Assembly: GCA_017475265.1 (NCBI GenBank)
Contig: JAFVFY010000031.1
Coordinates: 1-53,790, forward strand
Length of the DNA: 53,790 nucleotides
Direction: 5' to 3'
Source of the DNA: Prevotella sp.
GTDB taxonomy: Bacteria > Bacteroidota > Bacteroidia > Bacteroidales > Bacteroidaceae
A program made the translations under genes and the position numbers. Below are positions 42,286 to 50,143 of the stretch, piece by piece; positions within the stretch are counted from its first letter, which is position 1, and each line of letters begins with the position of its first letter. The notes under the pieces were generated by a model that was not told the DNA's origin, ran no database searches, and saw only the letters and a program-made list of their open reading frames with translations.

Positions 42286-42412
42286 AACATTGTATCACAA
42301 CATCGAAATCTGTTTGAGAAATCTGATGGATGAAGATGACGAGGGAAGAAAGCAAAGGATTATAAGGCACATCCTACATTCCCTCAGAGAGAATTGTATA
42401 ACAGAAGATTAA
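42272..42412 (+). CDS. Small helical protein (46 aa)
   Basis: ATG 42272 lies inside the end of the previous gene and opens MVISETLYHNIEICLRNLMD then EDDEGRKQRIIRHILHSLRE and NCITED before TAA 42410-42412. It is predicted to be a helical pair with a charged turn. The next gene starts 10 bp later. The overlap and helix-like composition support it; no family is known. Confidence 0.5.
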   Translation: MVISETLYHNIEICLRNLMDEDDEGRKQRIIRHILHSLRENCITED

Positions 42413-42421
42413 CAAAAGAGT

Positions 42422-42661
42422 ATGGATAAACATTTATATGACAAGCTCTTCCAGGAATATGTAGACTATGTGGTTGACATCATTCGGAAGAAGGGTATCA
42501 AGACAGCGAAAGGATTAAAGGACACCGTGAGAAGAAACATCAACCGTGTGGATCTCAGGTTGTGCCGGGTAGTAATGGCTAATAACGCAAGATTCGGAGC
42601 CTTCCTTGATGACACTTACGAGTCTGTGGGACTGGCGACGGACATAGTAATTGACGATTAG
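42422..42661 (+). CDS. Small basic helical protein (79 aa)
   Basis: MDKHLYDKLFQEYVDYVVDI then IRKKGIKTAKGLKDTVRRNI: a basic, helical, soluble protein with an acidic last segment (DTYESVGLATDIVIDD). No family is recognised. It is 3 bp before the YopX gene. Confidence 0.6.
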   Translation: MDKHLYDKLFQEYVDYVVDIIRKKGIKTAKGLKDTVRRNINRVDLRLCRVVMANNARFGAFLDDTYESVGLATDIVIDD

Positions 42662-42663
42662 AA

Positions 42664-43101
42664 ATGAGAAAATACAGATTCAGAGGGCAAGATGTGAACG
42701 GTTGGCATTATGGCGACTTGCAACATCGAAAGACTGTTTTGCTCCATCGGGTAGGAATAACTATCGAGAACCGAGGAACAACGGTATTCTACACTTGCAA
42801 TCCTAACTCCATCGGGGAAGGGACGGGCATCATGGATATAAATGCCGAAAAAGCAAGCGACACCACCAATGAGATATTTGAGGGTGACATTCTGAGGATG
42901 CCAGACCGTGAGAATTTCCATTCGGAGATAATCGGCCTGGTAGTGTATCATAACGGCTCCTATGTATTGGCGAGTGATCCAAGCAATATCGAGACATGCA
43001 GCAAATGGAATCTCTATGACGCAGTTCATAGCCAGAAAGCCTATGTCATCGGTAACATCATGGATAACCCGGAACTACTGAGGGGCTATATAAAAGAATA
43101 A
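42664..43101 (+). CDS. YopX family protein
   Basis: A 145-residue member of the YopX family found in phages and mobile elements. The start MRKYRFRGQDVNGWHYGDLQ (the RGKR..W.YGDL pattern), the middle EIFEGDILRMPDRE, and the end VIGNIMDNPELLRGY fit the family closely. Its role is not established; members are typical early or accessory phage proteins. This is one of the clearest phage signatures in the element. Confidence 0.85.
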   Translation: MRKYRFRGQDVNGWHYGDLQHRKTVLLHRVGITIENRGTTVFYTCNPNSIGEGTGIMDINAEKASDTTNEIFEGDILRMPDRENFHSEIIGLVVYHNGSYVLASDPSNIETCSKWNLYDAVHSQKAYVIGNIMDNPELLRGYIKE

Positions 43102-43117
43102 TCAAAAACATAACGAC

Positions 43118-43459
43118 ATGGGATATAGACTTCATGTAGCCAAGGTGTATAAAGTAGAATTTGCACTTGGCGACGCTTTCAACTACAAGGTCGAGGAATT
43201 TCACTCACTGCTTTCTGCCTGTGATGCTACATATACAGGCGAATCATACGACGCGGACTTTGAAGTGACGAAAGAAGATTGGAAGAAGGTTATCGACAAG
43301 CTAAAGCACCTGTACGACCTCCCCGAAGATGAAAGGGATGAGATAAAGGGTGCCATTGATGACCTTGGAAGTACGACTGACGAGGTAATTCACATGCTGG
43401 AATACTTCTTAGATAGTGCAGAACCAAACAGTGATTACCTACACTTAGCATTTTTCTGA
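43118..43459 (+). CDS. Unknown element protein (113 aa)
   Basis: A soluble acidic protein (MGYRLHVAKVYKVEFALGDA, then FNYKVEEFHSLLSACDATY and a helical C-terminal part LDSAEPNSDYLHLAFF). Proteins starting MGYRLHVAK are common in phage-like gene sets of Bacteroidales, function unknown. It is 2 bp before the next gene. Confidence 0.6.
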   Translation: MGYRLHVAKVYKVEFALGDAFNYKVEEFHSLLSACDATYTGESYDADFEVTKEDWKKVIDKLKHLYDLPEDERDEIKGAIDDLGSTTDEVIHMLEYFLDSAEPNSDYLHLAFF

Positions 43460-43461
43460 TA

Positions 43462-43860
43462 ATGGAGAAGATTGAACAACACGACATTGAGACCGGGCAG
43501 TACATACTATCCGTTCTCAGCAGTCAAATGAATGTTGTGGCATCTTGGGGATTCGACCCAAAGACGCTTAGACCTATTAAGGCTGGCATACAATTCCATG
43601 TGCAGGGATTTAAGCACACCGGGAACGTACAAGTCAAGTTGAATGAGGGAGCGGATTTGTTTGAAGTATCACTTATCTCCGAATCTGGAGAAACGGTAGA
43701 TACACACGAATCCATTTACCTTGACGAGCTAATTTCTACAATAGATGATGCTGTAGAGAATGTCGATGGCTACGAGAAAAGAGTTTGTGAGGAATATCCA
43801 AATCTCGTGGACCCCAACAATCCTGATAAAATCAGACCTGTAGAAATTGTAATTCTCTGA
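43462..43860 (+). CDS. Unknown element protein (132 aa)
   Basis: A beta-rich soluble protein (YILSVLSSQMNVVASWGFDP, LRPIKAGIQFHVQGFKHTGN, VQVKLNEGADLFEVSLISES) with an acidic helical segment near the end (YLDELISTIDDAVENVDGYE). No family is recognised. A terminator follows it, closing this gene run. Confidence 0.6.
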   Translation: MEKIEQHDIETGQYILSVLSSQMNVVASWGFDPKTLRPIKAGIQFHVQGFKHTGNVQVKLNEGADLFEVSLISESGETVDTHESIYLDELISTIDDAVENVDGYEKRVCEEYPNLVDPNNPDKIRPVEIVIL

Positions 43861-43866
43861 AAAATG

Positions 43867-43924
43867 GGAATGGGAGATTCTTAAAGATATACCAAAAAGT
43901 AAAATCTGAGAGAATCTCCCTTCC
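43867..43924 (+). terminator. Intrinsic terminator before the serine recombinase gene
   Basis: GGAATGGGAGATTCT (from 43867) pairs with AGAATCTCCCTTCC (to 43924) around a long A-rich loop. A T-containing run (TTCCTTTA) follows. Confidence 0.65.
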
Positions 43925-43982
43925 TTTATCCGTGTTTTCAATAACAAGACGACCGTCTAACAAACGAAAATCATGTTAAAAA

Positions 43983-44687
43983 ATGTATAAAGCAGAAGTG
44001 CTGTATGTGGCTTATCTCAGAGTAAGTACACAACGGCAAGGATATTCAGGATTAGGACTTGAAGCACAGAGGGAAATCATACAGAATTACCTTCGTGAGA
44101 CAAAACCGATTTTTGAGTATGTTGAAGTAGAGAGCGGACGCAAGACCGATAAAGGGCGACCCAAACTGAAAGAAGCATTATCACAGTGCCGGACATACGG
44201 AGCAAAGCTGATTGTAGCAAAGCTCGACCGACTGGCTAGAAACGTGAGCTTCCTGTCAGCTCTCTTAGATTCTGACGTGGAGATAGTATTTTGCGACTTC
44301 CCACAAGCGAACAAGATGGTACTGCATATTCTGGCATCAATCAGCCAGTATGAGGCAGAACTAATCTCTACACGTACCAAACAAGCATTAGCCGCCAAGA
44401 AATCCAGAGGGTGCAAGCTGGGCAACCCGGAGCACTTGATGGATAAGCATAAGGAGGCTATTGAACACAGTAATGAAACCAACAGAAAAAAAGCTGCCGA
44501 CAACCCTAACAACAAAAGGGCTGTGGCTATGCTGAAAGTTCTGGCGGCACAAGGTATGACACTTTCCGAAATGACCGAAACATTGAACAAAGAGGGATTC
44601 GTGACCTCAAAAGGATATGCGTTCAGGCCATCCCAAGTGTATGTCCTAATTAAAAGGTATAACATTGAAAAAATAGAAGATGTCTAA
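43983..44687 (+). CDS. Serine recombinase (resolvase/invertase type)
   Basis: A 234-residue small serine recombinase. The catalytic Ser is S15 (VAYLRVSTQRQ). The arginines in ESGRKTDKGRPKL and KLDRLARNV, the ANKMVLHILASISQYEAELI segment and a C-terminal HTH (MTLSEMTETLNKEGFVTSKG, then YAFRPSQVYVLIKRY) complete the family pattern. It could resolve element multimers or invert a segment. Such a recombinase beside an integrase points to a second, independent DNA-rearranging function. It starts with MYKAEVLYV after a terminator and overlaps the next gene by 8 bp. Confidence 0.9.
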   Translation: MYKAEVLYVAYLRVSTQRQGYSGLGLEAQREIIQNYLRETKPIFEYVEVESGRKTDKGRPKLKEALSQCRTYGAKLIVAKLDRLARNVSFLSALLDSDVEIVFCDFPQANKMVLHILASISQYEAELISTRTKQALAAKKSRGCKLGNPEHLMDKHKEAIEHSNETNRKKAADNPNNKRAVAMLKVLAAQGMTLSEMTETLNKEGFVTSKGYAFRPSQVYVLIKRYNIEKIEDV

Positions 44688-44982
44688 GAACAAACAATTA
44701 TTTCCAGTTTTCGAGACTGACTCCTGGCACAGTACGGCAAAAAAGCGGTTCAGGGGGATTTTTACCTCCAAGACCGCTGCCGTCAATGCCATTGTGAAGA
44801 ACCACGAAATAGATGACCATGAGTTTTTTGAGAACATCCACGAAATGATACCCCTGACTAAGACGGAAAGAGAGGCCGAAATCAAACGGCGACTCAGAAA
44901 GGACTTCGAGGACAGCCTTCAGACACAGGGCTATAGCGTCAACTATGAAATTGAAGTAATCAACTTAAATGAGTGGGACTGA
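44680..44982 (+). CDS. Unknown element protein (100 aa)
   Basis: A soluble charged protein (MSKNKQLFPVFETDSWHSTA, KKRFRGIFTSKTAAVNAIVK, EREAEIKRRLRKDFEDSLQT). The start overlaps the recombinase end by 8 bp. The family is not recognised. Confidence 0.55.
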   Translation: MSKNKQLFPVFETDSWHSTAKKRFRGIFTSKTAAVNAIVKNHEIDDHEFFENIHEMIPLTKTEREAEIKRRLRKDFEDSLQTQGYSVNYEIEVINLNEWD

Positions 44983-45050
44983 TGATTAAGGAACTTATTA
45001 ACCGCTACTATGATTGGGTATGGCGTGTAGCCGAACCATCATTGTACTAA
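44982..45050 (+). CDS. Possible micro-protein (22 aa)
   Basis: ATG 44982 overlaps the previous stop (TGATG) and opens MIKELINRYYDWVWRVAEPS then LY and TAA. It is Trp/Tyr-rich. The overlap is the only support; it may instead be a spacer. Confidence 0.3.
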   Translation: MIKELINRYYDWVWRVAEPSLY

Positions 45051-45063
45051 AACGAAAACAGCA

Positions 45064-45636
45064 ATGTTAGACAAAGAACCGTACATGTCTGGGAAAATCG
45101 TCTTTTGGCGATCCCTGGGCGTAAACATTGGCTTTTTCAAGAGATTCGACACTCCCCAAGGTGGGGGTGAGTATTGGAAGAGCCAAGGCTATGTACCCAT
45201 TTCATCCGAAAGACAAGGACAGAGGTGGGCAGACCCTAACGATCTCTATTCCCCTGCTGATGCTTTCAAGCGGTGGGGAAATGAGATTAACCCTCTGATG
45301 GCGATATTCACGGAAGCACGAGAGTCCGTTTTAAACGCCATTGCAAAGTATGTCTGGAACACCAAGGAGAAGCGTATAAGGCTTGACATAGGCGTAACAG
45401 ATTACAACGAAGATAACGGCATGTTGTATCATCGGCACTATACATCTATTTATATGGAGCACTACATCTGCATCGTGGAATACAAGGAATCACCGAAGAT
45501 TGCCGACTACCTGAGCGATGACGAGTATGTAGAACCAGAGACCGTGACAGAGCCGATAGAAGATATGTCGTTAGACAGACTTTTCGAGATTATTAACTTT
45601 ATAACAGATCAGAACAATGGAAACGAAAAACATTAA
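45064..45636 (+). CDS. Unknown element protein (190 aa)
   Basis: A soluble protein with aromatic and basic parts (GKIVFWRSLGVNIGFFKRFD, RWADPNDLYSPADAFKRWGN, AKYVWNTKEKRIRLDIGVTD) and a more acidic C-terminal quarter (VEPETVTEPIEDMSLDRL). No family is recognised. It overlaps the next gene by 20 bp. Confidence 0.6.
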   Translation: MLDKEPYMSGKIVFWRSLGVNIGFFKRFDTPQGGGEYWKSQGYVPISSERQGQRWADPNDLYSPADAFKRWGNEINPLMAIFTEARESVLNAIAKYVWNTKEKRIRLDIGVTDYNEDNGMLYHRHYTSIYMEHYICIVEYKESPKIADYLSDDEYVEPETVTEPIEDMSLDRLFEIINFITDQNNGNEKH

Positions 45637-45904
45637 CAACCAGGGTGGAGCTACGATTGTTACGCTTCATCCATCAAAGACGGCACAGGCTATTATCTAC
45701 AGCAATGAGCAGCGTGCCAAAGTAGTACAACTTATAAGGCACGGATTCCTCCCGCATCACACATCGGTTGGAACAGGGGAAACCAAGGAAGGCTTCTGGG
45801 GCGTGGAGAAATGCCGTGGACGCTTCGGGAAAGGCTTCAAGATGATTACAAAGTCCCCCTATAGTACGAACTTCAATCACCTTACCTATTTTACAATCGC
45901 ATGA
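45617..45904 (+). CDS. Unknown element protein (95 aa)
   Basis: A small basic protein (ATIVTLHPSKTAQAIIYSNE, VVQLIRHGFLPHHTSVGTGE, TKEGFWGVEKCRGRFGKGFK). The start is inside the previous gene's 3' end. It ends 3 bp before the Api92-like gene. No family is recognised. Confidence 0.6.
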   Translation: METKNINNQGGATIVTLHPSKTAQAIIYSNEQRAKVVQLIRHGFLPHHTSVGTGETKEGFWGVEKCRGRFGKGFKMITKSPYSTNFNHLTYFTIA

Positions 45905-45907
45905 GAT

Positions 45908-46498
45908 ATGGCTAATTGGTGTTATACGTCTTATGTGATAGACGGGAAGAGGAAAGAAGTTCAGAGCTTGTACAGCAAAATGAACTATCTGGAAATGAGA
46001 AAGAAACCTTTGGTAGGCAATGACTTCGGGAAAACGTGGCTGGGATGCCTTGTCACGAAACTCGGCGGCAACTGGCATGAAGTCTATTGCAGGGGATCAT
46101 GGAGCGATTTGCAGTATGACGGAGGCACACTCTCTTTTAATACTGTTACTGCCAATGGACCGATGAATGAGGTTTTCAAATTCATTAAGAACATCTATCC
46201 ATCCTTGGAGATATACTATTGTGCCGAAGAGGATGGATGGGGCTACTACGCGACTAATGACGTTCAGGGTTTACATTTCCCTGAACGATTCAAGGTCGAA
46301 TCTGAATGGGAAACAGAGTACCCGACTAGTATTGAGAACGCTTGCAGTTATGTGTCTAAGCTTATAGGAAAGGAAGTCAAGACCAGGGAAGAGCTTGAAA
46401 AAGCTGTCGAGGAATGGAACGACAATCTTAGCATGGACGATGACGACAAGCGAATATACTTTCACGAATATATAGTTGAGGAAAATGAATACCTATGA
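45908..46498 (+). CDS. Api92-like (DUF1281-type) protein
   Basis: A 196-residue soluble protein whose start MANWCYTSYVIDGKRKEV fits the (M)(A/P)NWC(S/Y) signature of Api92-like ferredoxin-fold proteins from phages and plasmids. Then follow WHEVYCRGSWSDLQYDGGTL, YYCAEEDGWGYYATNDVQGL and an acidic C-terminal tail. Family members bind no known ligand and have no established function. It overlaps the next gene by 14 bp. Confidence 0.65.
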   Translation: MANWCYTSYVIDGKRKEVQSLYSKMNYLEMRKKPLVGNDFGKTWLGCLVTKLGGNWHEVYCRGSWSDLQYDGGTLSFNTVTANGPMNEVFKFIKNIYPSLEIYYCAEEDGWGYYATNDVQGLHFPERFKVESEWETEYPTSIENACSYVSKLIGKEVKTREELEKAVEEWNDNLSMDDDDKRIYFHEYIVEENEYL

Positions 46499-46676
46499 GT
46501 TTAACGTAACGGTAGAAGGCTCGACATTCAAAACTTACACACAGTCGAACAATCCGAGCTATGCCTACCAGAAAGCCAGAAGATTATATCCGACGGCAAG
46601 TAATATCCACTTAATAAAACTTATAAAAAATGAGCATATTCACAGACAACGCAGATTTCTACCCGACACCCAATGA
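46485..46676 (+). CDS. Unknown element protein (63 aa)
   Basis: ATG 46485 (MNTYEFNVTVEGSTFKTYTQ) is chosen over an ATG three codons earlier; both lie inside the previous gene. The protein is short and basic (PSYAYQKARRLYPTASNIHL). Its last 47 bases overlap the truncated methyltransferase in another frame, so one of the two may be non-functional. Confidence 0.5.
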   Translation: MNTYEFNVTVEGSTFKTYTQSNNPSYAYQKARRLYPTASNIHLIKLIKNEHIHRQRRFLPDTQ

Positions 46677-46824
46677 GGTAATCGGGCAGATGATGATGGG
46701 CGAAGATTTCCTTGGAAAAACCATTCTTGAACCATCAGCTGGGAAAGGAAACATCGTGGACTGGCTTAAAGCTCAAAGGCTGGGAATTACCCAAGAAAGC
46801 AGCATAAATAAGTCAAATCTATAA
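46630..46824 (+). pseudogene. Truncated N6-adenine-type DNA methyltransferase (N-terminal part)
   Basis: The 64 codons encode MSIFTDNADFYPTPNEVIGQ then MMMGEDFLGKTILEPSAGKG and NIVDWLKAQRLGITQ. FYPTP and the motif I-like ILEPSAGKGNIV (SAM-binding loop) are those of a Bacteroidales element methyltransferase that normally runs to several hundred residues. Here it ends after about 52 recognisable residues at a short unrelated tail. The catalytic (D/N)PP(Y/F) motif is absent, so the protein is almost certainly inactive. A deletion junction is expected near 46780. Confidence 0.75.
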
Positions 46825-46836
46825 ACTTCAAGAATT

Positions 46837-46953
46837 ATGAGAAGATCAACAAGATTTTTGCTGAGGGTTGCAATAACAATAGTGACTTATGTCATATTGG
46901 TAGACCCTTGGCCATTAAACAAGAAAGAGTATGAAAGAAACTATGGAATCTAA
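46837..46953 (+). CDS. Small membrane protein (38 aa)
   Basis: ATG 46837 opens MRRSTRFLLRVAITIVTYVI then LVDPWPLNKKEYERNYGI, stopping at 46951-46953. One membrane helix (about residues 7-24) behind a positive N-terminus, then a short polar tail: the layout of a phage-type small membrane protein. It overlaps the next gene by 23 bp. No family is recognised. Confidence 0.5.
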   Translation: MRRSTRFLLRVAITIVTYVILVDPWPLNKKEYERNYGI

Positions 46954-47290
46954 GAAAGACCCTGTTGATGTGCTGAGAGAGGAAATCATGACACATCCTG
47001 ATTTAGAGAAGTTCTTCACGGAAAAGGTTGGAATGAGCCTGAAACAGTACATGGCTGGCTATGTCATAAGCAATACCGACGTGGACGAACTTGTAGATGA
47101 ACTTGATTTGCAGCACTCCAGGTGTTGCTCTCATTGCGGGAAAGCTATGTATGAGGGATTCTGTATAGAGAACGGAGCCGAATACTATTGTTCGGAAGAG
47201 TGTCTGCATAAGCACTTGACAGAAGAGGAATATGAAGAACTCTACGATGACGGCAGGGGAGATTCATATTGGACGAGCTGGCTGGACTGA
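46931..47290 (+). CDS. Zinc-finger element protein (119 aa)
   Basis: A soluble acidic protein. A helical N-terminal half (DPVDVLREEIMTHPDLEKFF, then MSLKQYMAGYVISNTDVDEL) precedes a Cys-rich finger: CCSHCGKAMYEGFCIENG then YYCSEECLHKHLTEEE. Those Cys pairs resemble a FCS/MYND-like zinc finger. A second ATG at 46943 is possible. It is the last gene before the 540-bp gap that precedes the SHOCT operon. Confidence 0.65.
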   Translation: MKETMESKKDPVDVLREEIMTHPDLEKFFTEKVGMSLKQYMAGYVISNTDVDELVDELDLQHSRCCSHCGKAMYEGFCIENGAEYYCSEECLHKHLTEEEYEELYDDGRGDSYWTSWLD

Positions 47291-47828
47291 GTATTGTGAA
47301 AGAGAGAGAGGCGTATCAGAAATGGTACGCTTTTCTTTTGTTTTGCACAAAATGTCGAATGTGTGCAGTTGTAAGCCGAATGACGTTAAAAATCTATATA
47401 AATACTACCATATTTAATACTTTTGGAGGTAAATTGAATAATATTAACTAACTTTGCATCTGCATCCTGCTCTACTGTTGTATGGATAGGTGGGAGGCTA
47501 TATACTGATTAGTGTTACTAACGCTGATTTTGACTCCCAAACTCGCAACTTGGAAGTGAAGGTCTACTTGACTGAATCTCTAGTCAAAAAAAGCAATAGT
47601 GAACACTACTCTGAATATGATTGTAAGCTGTGGCATCATAATAATTGGTGCAACATTGTTTGTCATATTCGGTGTGGGTGTTTCGCATTGCTTGTCCTGA
47701 CTAGAGAGGTAATGCGAGACCTGGGAGTGGGATAAGTGATGTAAAGCCCACACTTTTCGTATATATGAAAAACCGGGAACAAATATTAACTCGTTGGGGC
47801 TTGACGGGAAACGAAAAATACAATAAGT
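47291..47828. other. 538-bp gap before the SHOCT operon
   Basis: No firm gene. A weak hairpin GCGTA/TACGC followed by TTTTCTTTTG (about 47308-47335) may end the previous transcript. TAACTTTG at 47449-47456 with TTTG at 47422-47425 (23-bp spacer) is a possible promoter. A 27-codon hydrophobic ORF at 47617-47700 (MIVSCGIIIIGATLFVIFGV then GVSHCLS) resembles a single membrane helix. An 81-codon open frame at 47490-47735 is less likely coding. A long leader or regulatory RNA is possible. Confidence 0.4.
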
Positions 47829-49055
47829 ATGTCACACCTTTTAAAAACCGCCAGTCAAGCAATATTATTATTGTTAGTTATTTTTGGTTGTTCTGATAGC
47901 AGCCTCATTTCAAAAAAGAGAAATCCGTATGAACGTGATTATCTTGCCGTAAAATACTCAAAGGATGATTATTGGAGTATCGTTGACAAGGATGGCAACA
48001 TTGTAGTCAAGGAAGAATATTCTCCAAACGACTATCTATCAGCAATTTACGATGGAGCTTACTGGGTTAAGAGTAATGGAAAGTTTCAGTTATATAACGT
48101 TGAATCACCCAAAAAGCCAGTAAATAATGAGGAATTCGATGAAGTAACAGACTTTACTTGTGGCGTTGCAGCAGTTTCAAAGAACGGAAGCCCCATTCAG
48201 ATAATAAACACTAAAGGTGTCATTGTTGCCACATTACCAGATTCTGTTGTAACGGCATCCCAATTTGGTTTTCAAGGTTATTCTGTCGTTGAAAACGTTT
48301 CCTCTGTTAGTGTAGTAGACAGTAAGGGAAATTTTGTGTTGCAAGGGAAACTTTTTGCGACTTTATTTGACAACATCATTTTATATGTTGACCCCGATAA
48401 AGAAGAAACCCTAATGACTGCTGACTTGGAAGGGAACAAATTGGGGGAATTTAGCATGTACAAATGGAGTTGTGCGAGTCTGTATTATTCTGAAGGCGAA
48501 CTGGCTGTGTACGAGCATCTGCCAAACTCAGAAGAGCCAATTGAAGATGCCCCTATATCCATTATTGACGCAAAAGGACAGAAACTATTCGATCTAAAAA
48601 AATCTTATGCTAAGAACTGTATGGGAGCACTCTATAGAGACGGTTTAATAACATATAGGGCTAAAGATATGGCCTATGGGGTAGCAAATGAGACAGGAGA
48701 AGATGTTATACGTCCCAAATATCAAGAACTGATAGAGAATGGTGACAAATATTACATAGCCAAGAAGAACAACAAGTATGGGATAATTGATACAGAGGAA
48801 AATGTCATAGTTCCTTTTGAATATGACAACGCATTCCTTGTGAGACTGAGAGATAATTTCTTGTTAATGCAGGATAGCAAAGTATATATCGTTGACATGA
48901 ATGGAAAGGAATTGAATAAAGATGGGTTTGCTCTTTTTGCGTACAATATCGGAACCCAAGTGAAAACTGGAAAGAATATTAAAAGGCAGGAAGATGTCTA
49001 CCCTCAAAGTGAAGATTATGAAATAACTCTTGAAGATCTTGGAAAAGATAATTAA
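47829..49055 (+). CDS. WG-repeat lipoprotein, first gene of the SHOCT operon
   Basis: A 408-residue lipoprotein. The signal MSHLLKTASQAILLLLVIFG ends in a lipobox (IFGC), so it sits in the periplasm or outer membrane. The mature part has about nine WG-type beta repeats (WSIVDKDGNIVVKEEY, YGIIDTEENVIVPFEYDNAF, YGVANETGEDVIRPKYQELI), a fold that forms a binding platform in other systems. It starts the run of six genes with 2-20 bp gaps. Its job may be to sense or bind an outside ligand and pass the signal to the membrane proteins encoded downstream; this is inference. Confidence 0.85.
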   Translation: MSHLLKTASQAILLLLVIFGCSDSSLISKKRNPYERDYLAVKYSKDDYWSIVDKDGNIVVKEEYSPNDYLSAIYDGAYWVKSNGKFQLYNVESPKKPVNNEEFDEVTDFTCGVAAVSKNGSPIQIINTKGVIVATLPDSVVTASQFGFQGYSVVENVSSVSVVDSKGNFVLQGKLFATLFDNIILYVDPDKEETLMTADLEGNKLGEFSMYKWSCASLYYSEGELAVYEHLPNSEEPIEDAPISIIDAKGQKLFDLKKSYAKNCMGALYRDGLITYRAKDMAYGVANETGEDVIRPKYQELIENGDKYYIAKKNNKYGIIDTEENVIVPFEYDNAFLVRLRDNFLLMQDSKVYIVDMNGKELNKDGFALFAYNIGTQVKTGKNIKRQEDVYPQSEDYEITLEDLGKDN

Positions 49056-49075
49056 AAGACAACGGCTTTATAATT

Positions 49076-50125
49076 ATGGATCAGAGCTCAAAAATAGACA
49101 AGCTTGTAGAACTTCAAAAACTGCTTGAAGCAGGAGTGCTGACAAAGGAAGAACTGGAAGAACAGAAAAAAAAGATTCTCGAAACAAAAGAGAATGAAGA
49201 ACCCGAATCACCTTCAATTATTGATAGTGAAGAGTTGGCTCCTGAGACTTCTTTCTTTCAAAAGTATAAAATAGCAATAGTGGGAGCATCGGCAATCATA
49301 ATAGTTGCATTACTTTCCTTCCTGTTTTTTCAAAAAGGGCAGTCATCACAAAACATTTCAAATGATTCGGAAGAAGAAGCCCAGTCTATAGTTGCCGAAG
49401 CTGAGCAAGACTCTATATATTTAGTAAACTCTGTTACAGAAGAGTTACACTATATTTTCTGTTTCAAAATTCAAGGAGAGGCGGTTTCTGGTTATGCGAA
49501 GATGGCTGGCAATTCCTCCCGTGCATCGCTTGAAGGAACCATTGACAAAGATCGGTGGCTTATAATAAGAGTAACTGAAGATAAAGAAACTGGAAGATTT
49601 GAAGGGAAACTAGATTCTGACAGTTTTAGCGGAACACTTTTCCCCCCAAATGGTAAGGAAACAACTTCTTGGAATGCAAAAAGGATGACAAAAGAGCAAG
49701 TAAACGAGTTGGAAAATAAAGTAAATGAATTGTTAGCTCGTATGCCTGTTGTCAATGAGAATCAACAAGAATCGGACAACTATTCTTTCACTGGCGTTAT
49801 ACAAGGTGGTGATAAACAATATACTTTTACCATGTCACTTGGTATTGAAAATGACGGTAATGTAACAGGCTATTACTATGTGACAAATGGAGAGAACAAA
49901 CCAGTTGAATTAAGTGGCCAAGTAGAAGAATGGGCAGACAACCTACAGGGGAATATTACATTATACGAATTCGATTCAGCTACCCATAAAGCAACAGGAT
50001 ATTATTTCCAAGGATTTCTTAGTATCGAACATTCTGAACTAGGTAGATTTGCTGGTTACTCTATTGAAGGCTATTACAAAAACAGTGATAAAATTAATTG
50101 GCCATTTACTGCACAAACTGAATAA
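49076..50125 (+). CDS. SHOCT - TM - twin beta-domain membrane protein
   Basis: A 349-residue single-pass protein. The N-terminal SHOCT module (KIDKLVELQKLLEAGVLTKE then ELEEQKKKILE, about 6-36) lies in the cytoplasm. An acidic linker, one membrane helix (KIAIVGASAIIIVALLSFLF, about 63-86), and two related beta domains outside follow. Domain 1 is at about 120-210 (EGTIDKDRWLIIRVTEDKET, LDSDSFSGTL). Domain 2 is at about 235-345 (LSGQVEEWADNLQGNITLYE). The product at 52476 has a third copy of this domain type. The family is not named to my knowledge. The SHOCT consensus matches the other four proteins of the operon. Confidence 0.8.
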   Translation: MDQSSKIDKLVELQKLLEAGVLTKEELEEQKKKILETKENEEPESPSIIDSEELAPETSFFQKYKIAIVGASAIIIVALLSFLFFQKGQSSQNISNDSEEEAQSIVAEAEQDSIYLVNSVTEELHYIFCFKIQGEAVSGYAKMAGNSSRASLEGTIDKDRWLIIRVTEDKETGRFEGKLDSDSFSGTLFPPNGKETTSWNAKRMTKEQVNELENKVNELLARMPVVNENQQESDNYSFTGVIQGGDKQYTFTMSLGIENDGNVTGYYYVTNGENKPVELSGQVEEWADNLQGNITLYEFDSATHKATGYYFQGFLSIEHSELGRFAGYSIEGYYKNSDKINWPFTAQTE

Positions 50126-50143
50126 CTAAAATAAATAAATAGT

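Noticed and set aside
47490-47735. 81-codon open frame before the SHOCT operon
   Set aside because: Composition and start context are poor. A competing hydrophobic ORF overlaps it. It is reported only as part of the gap.
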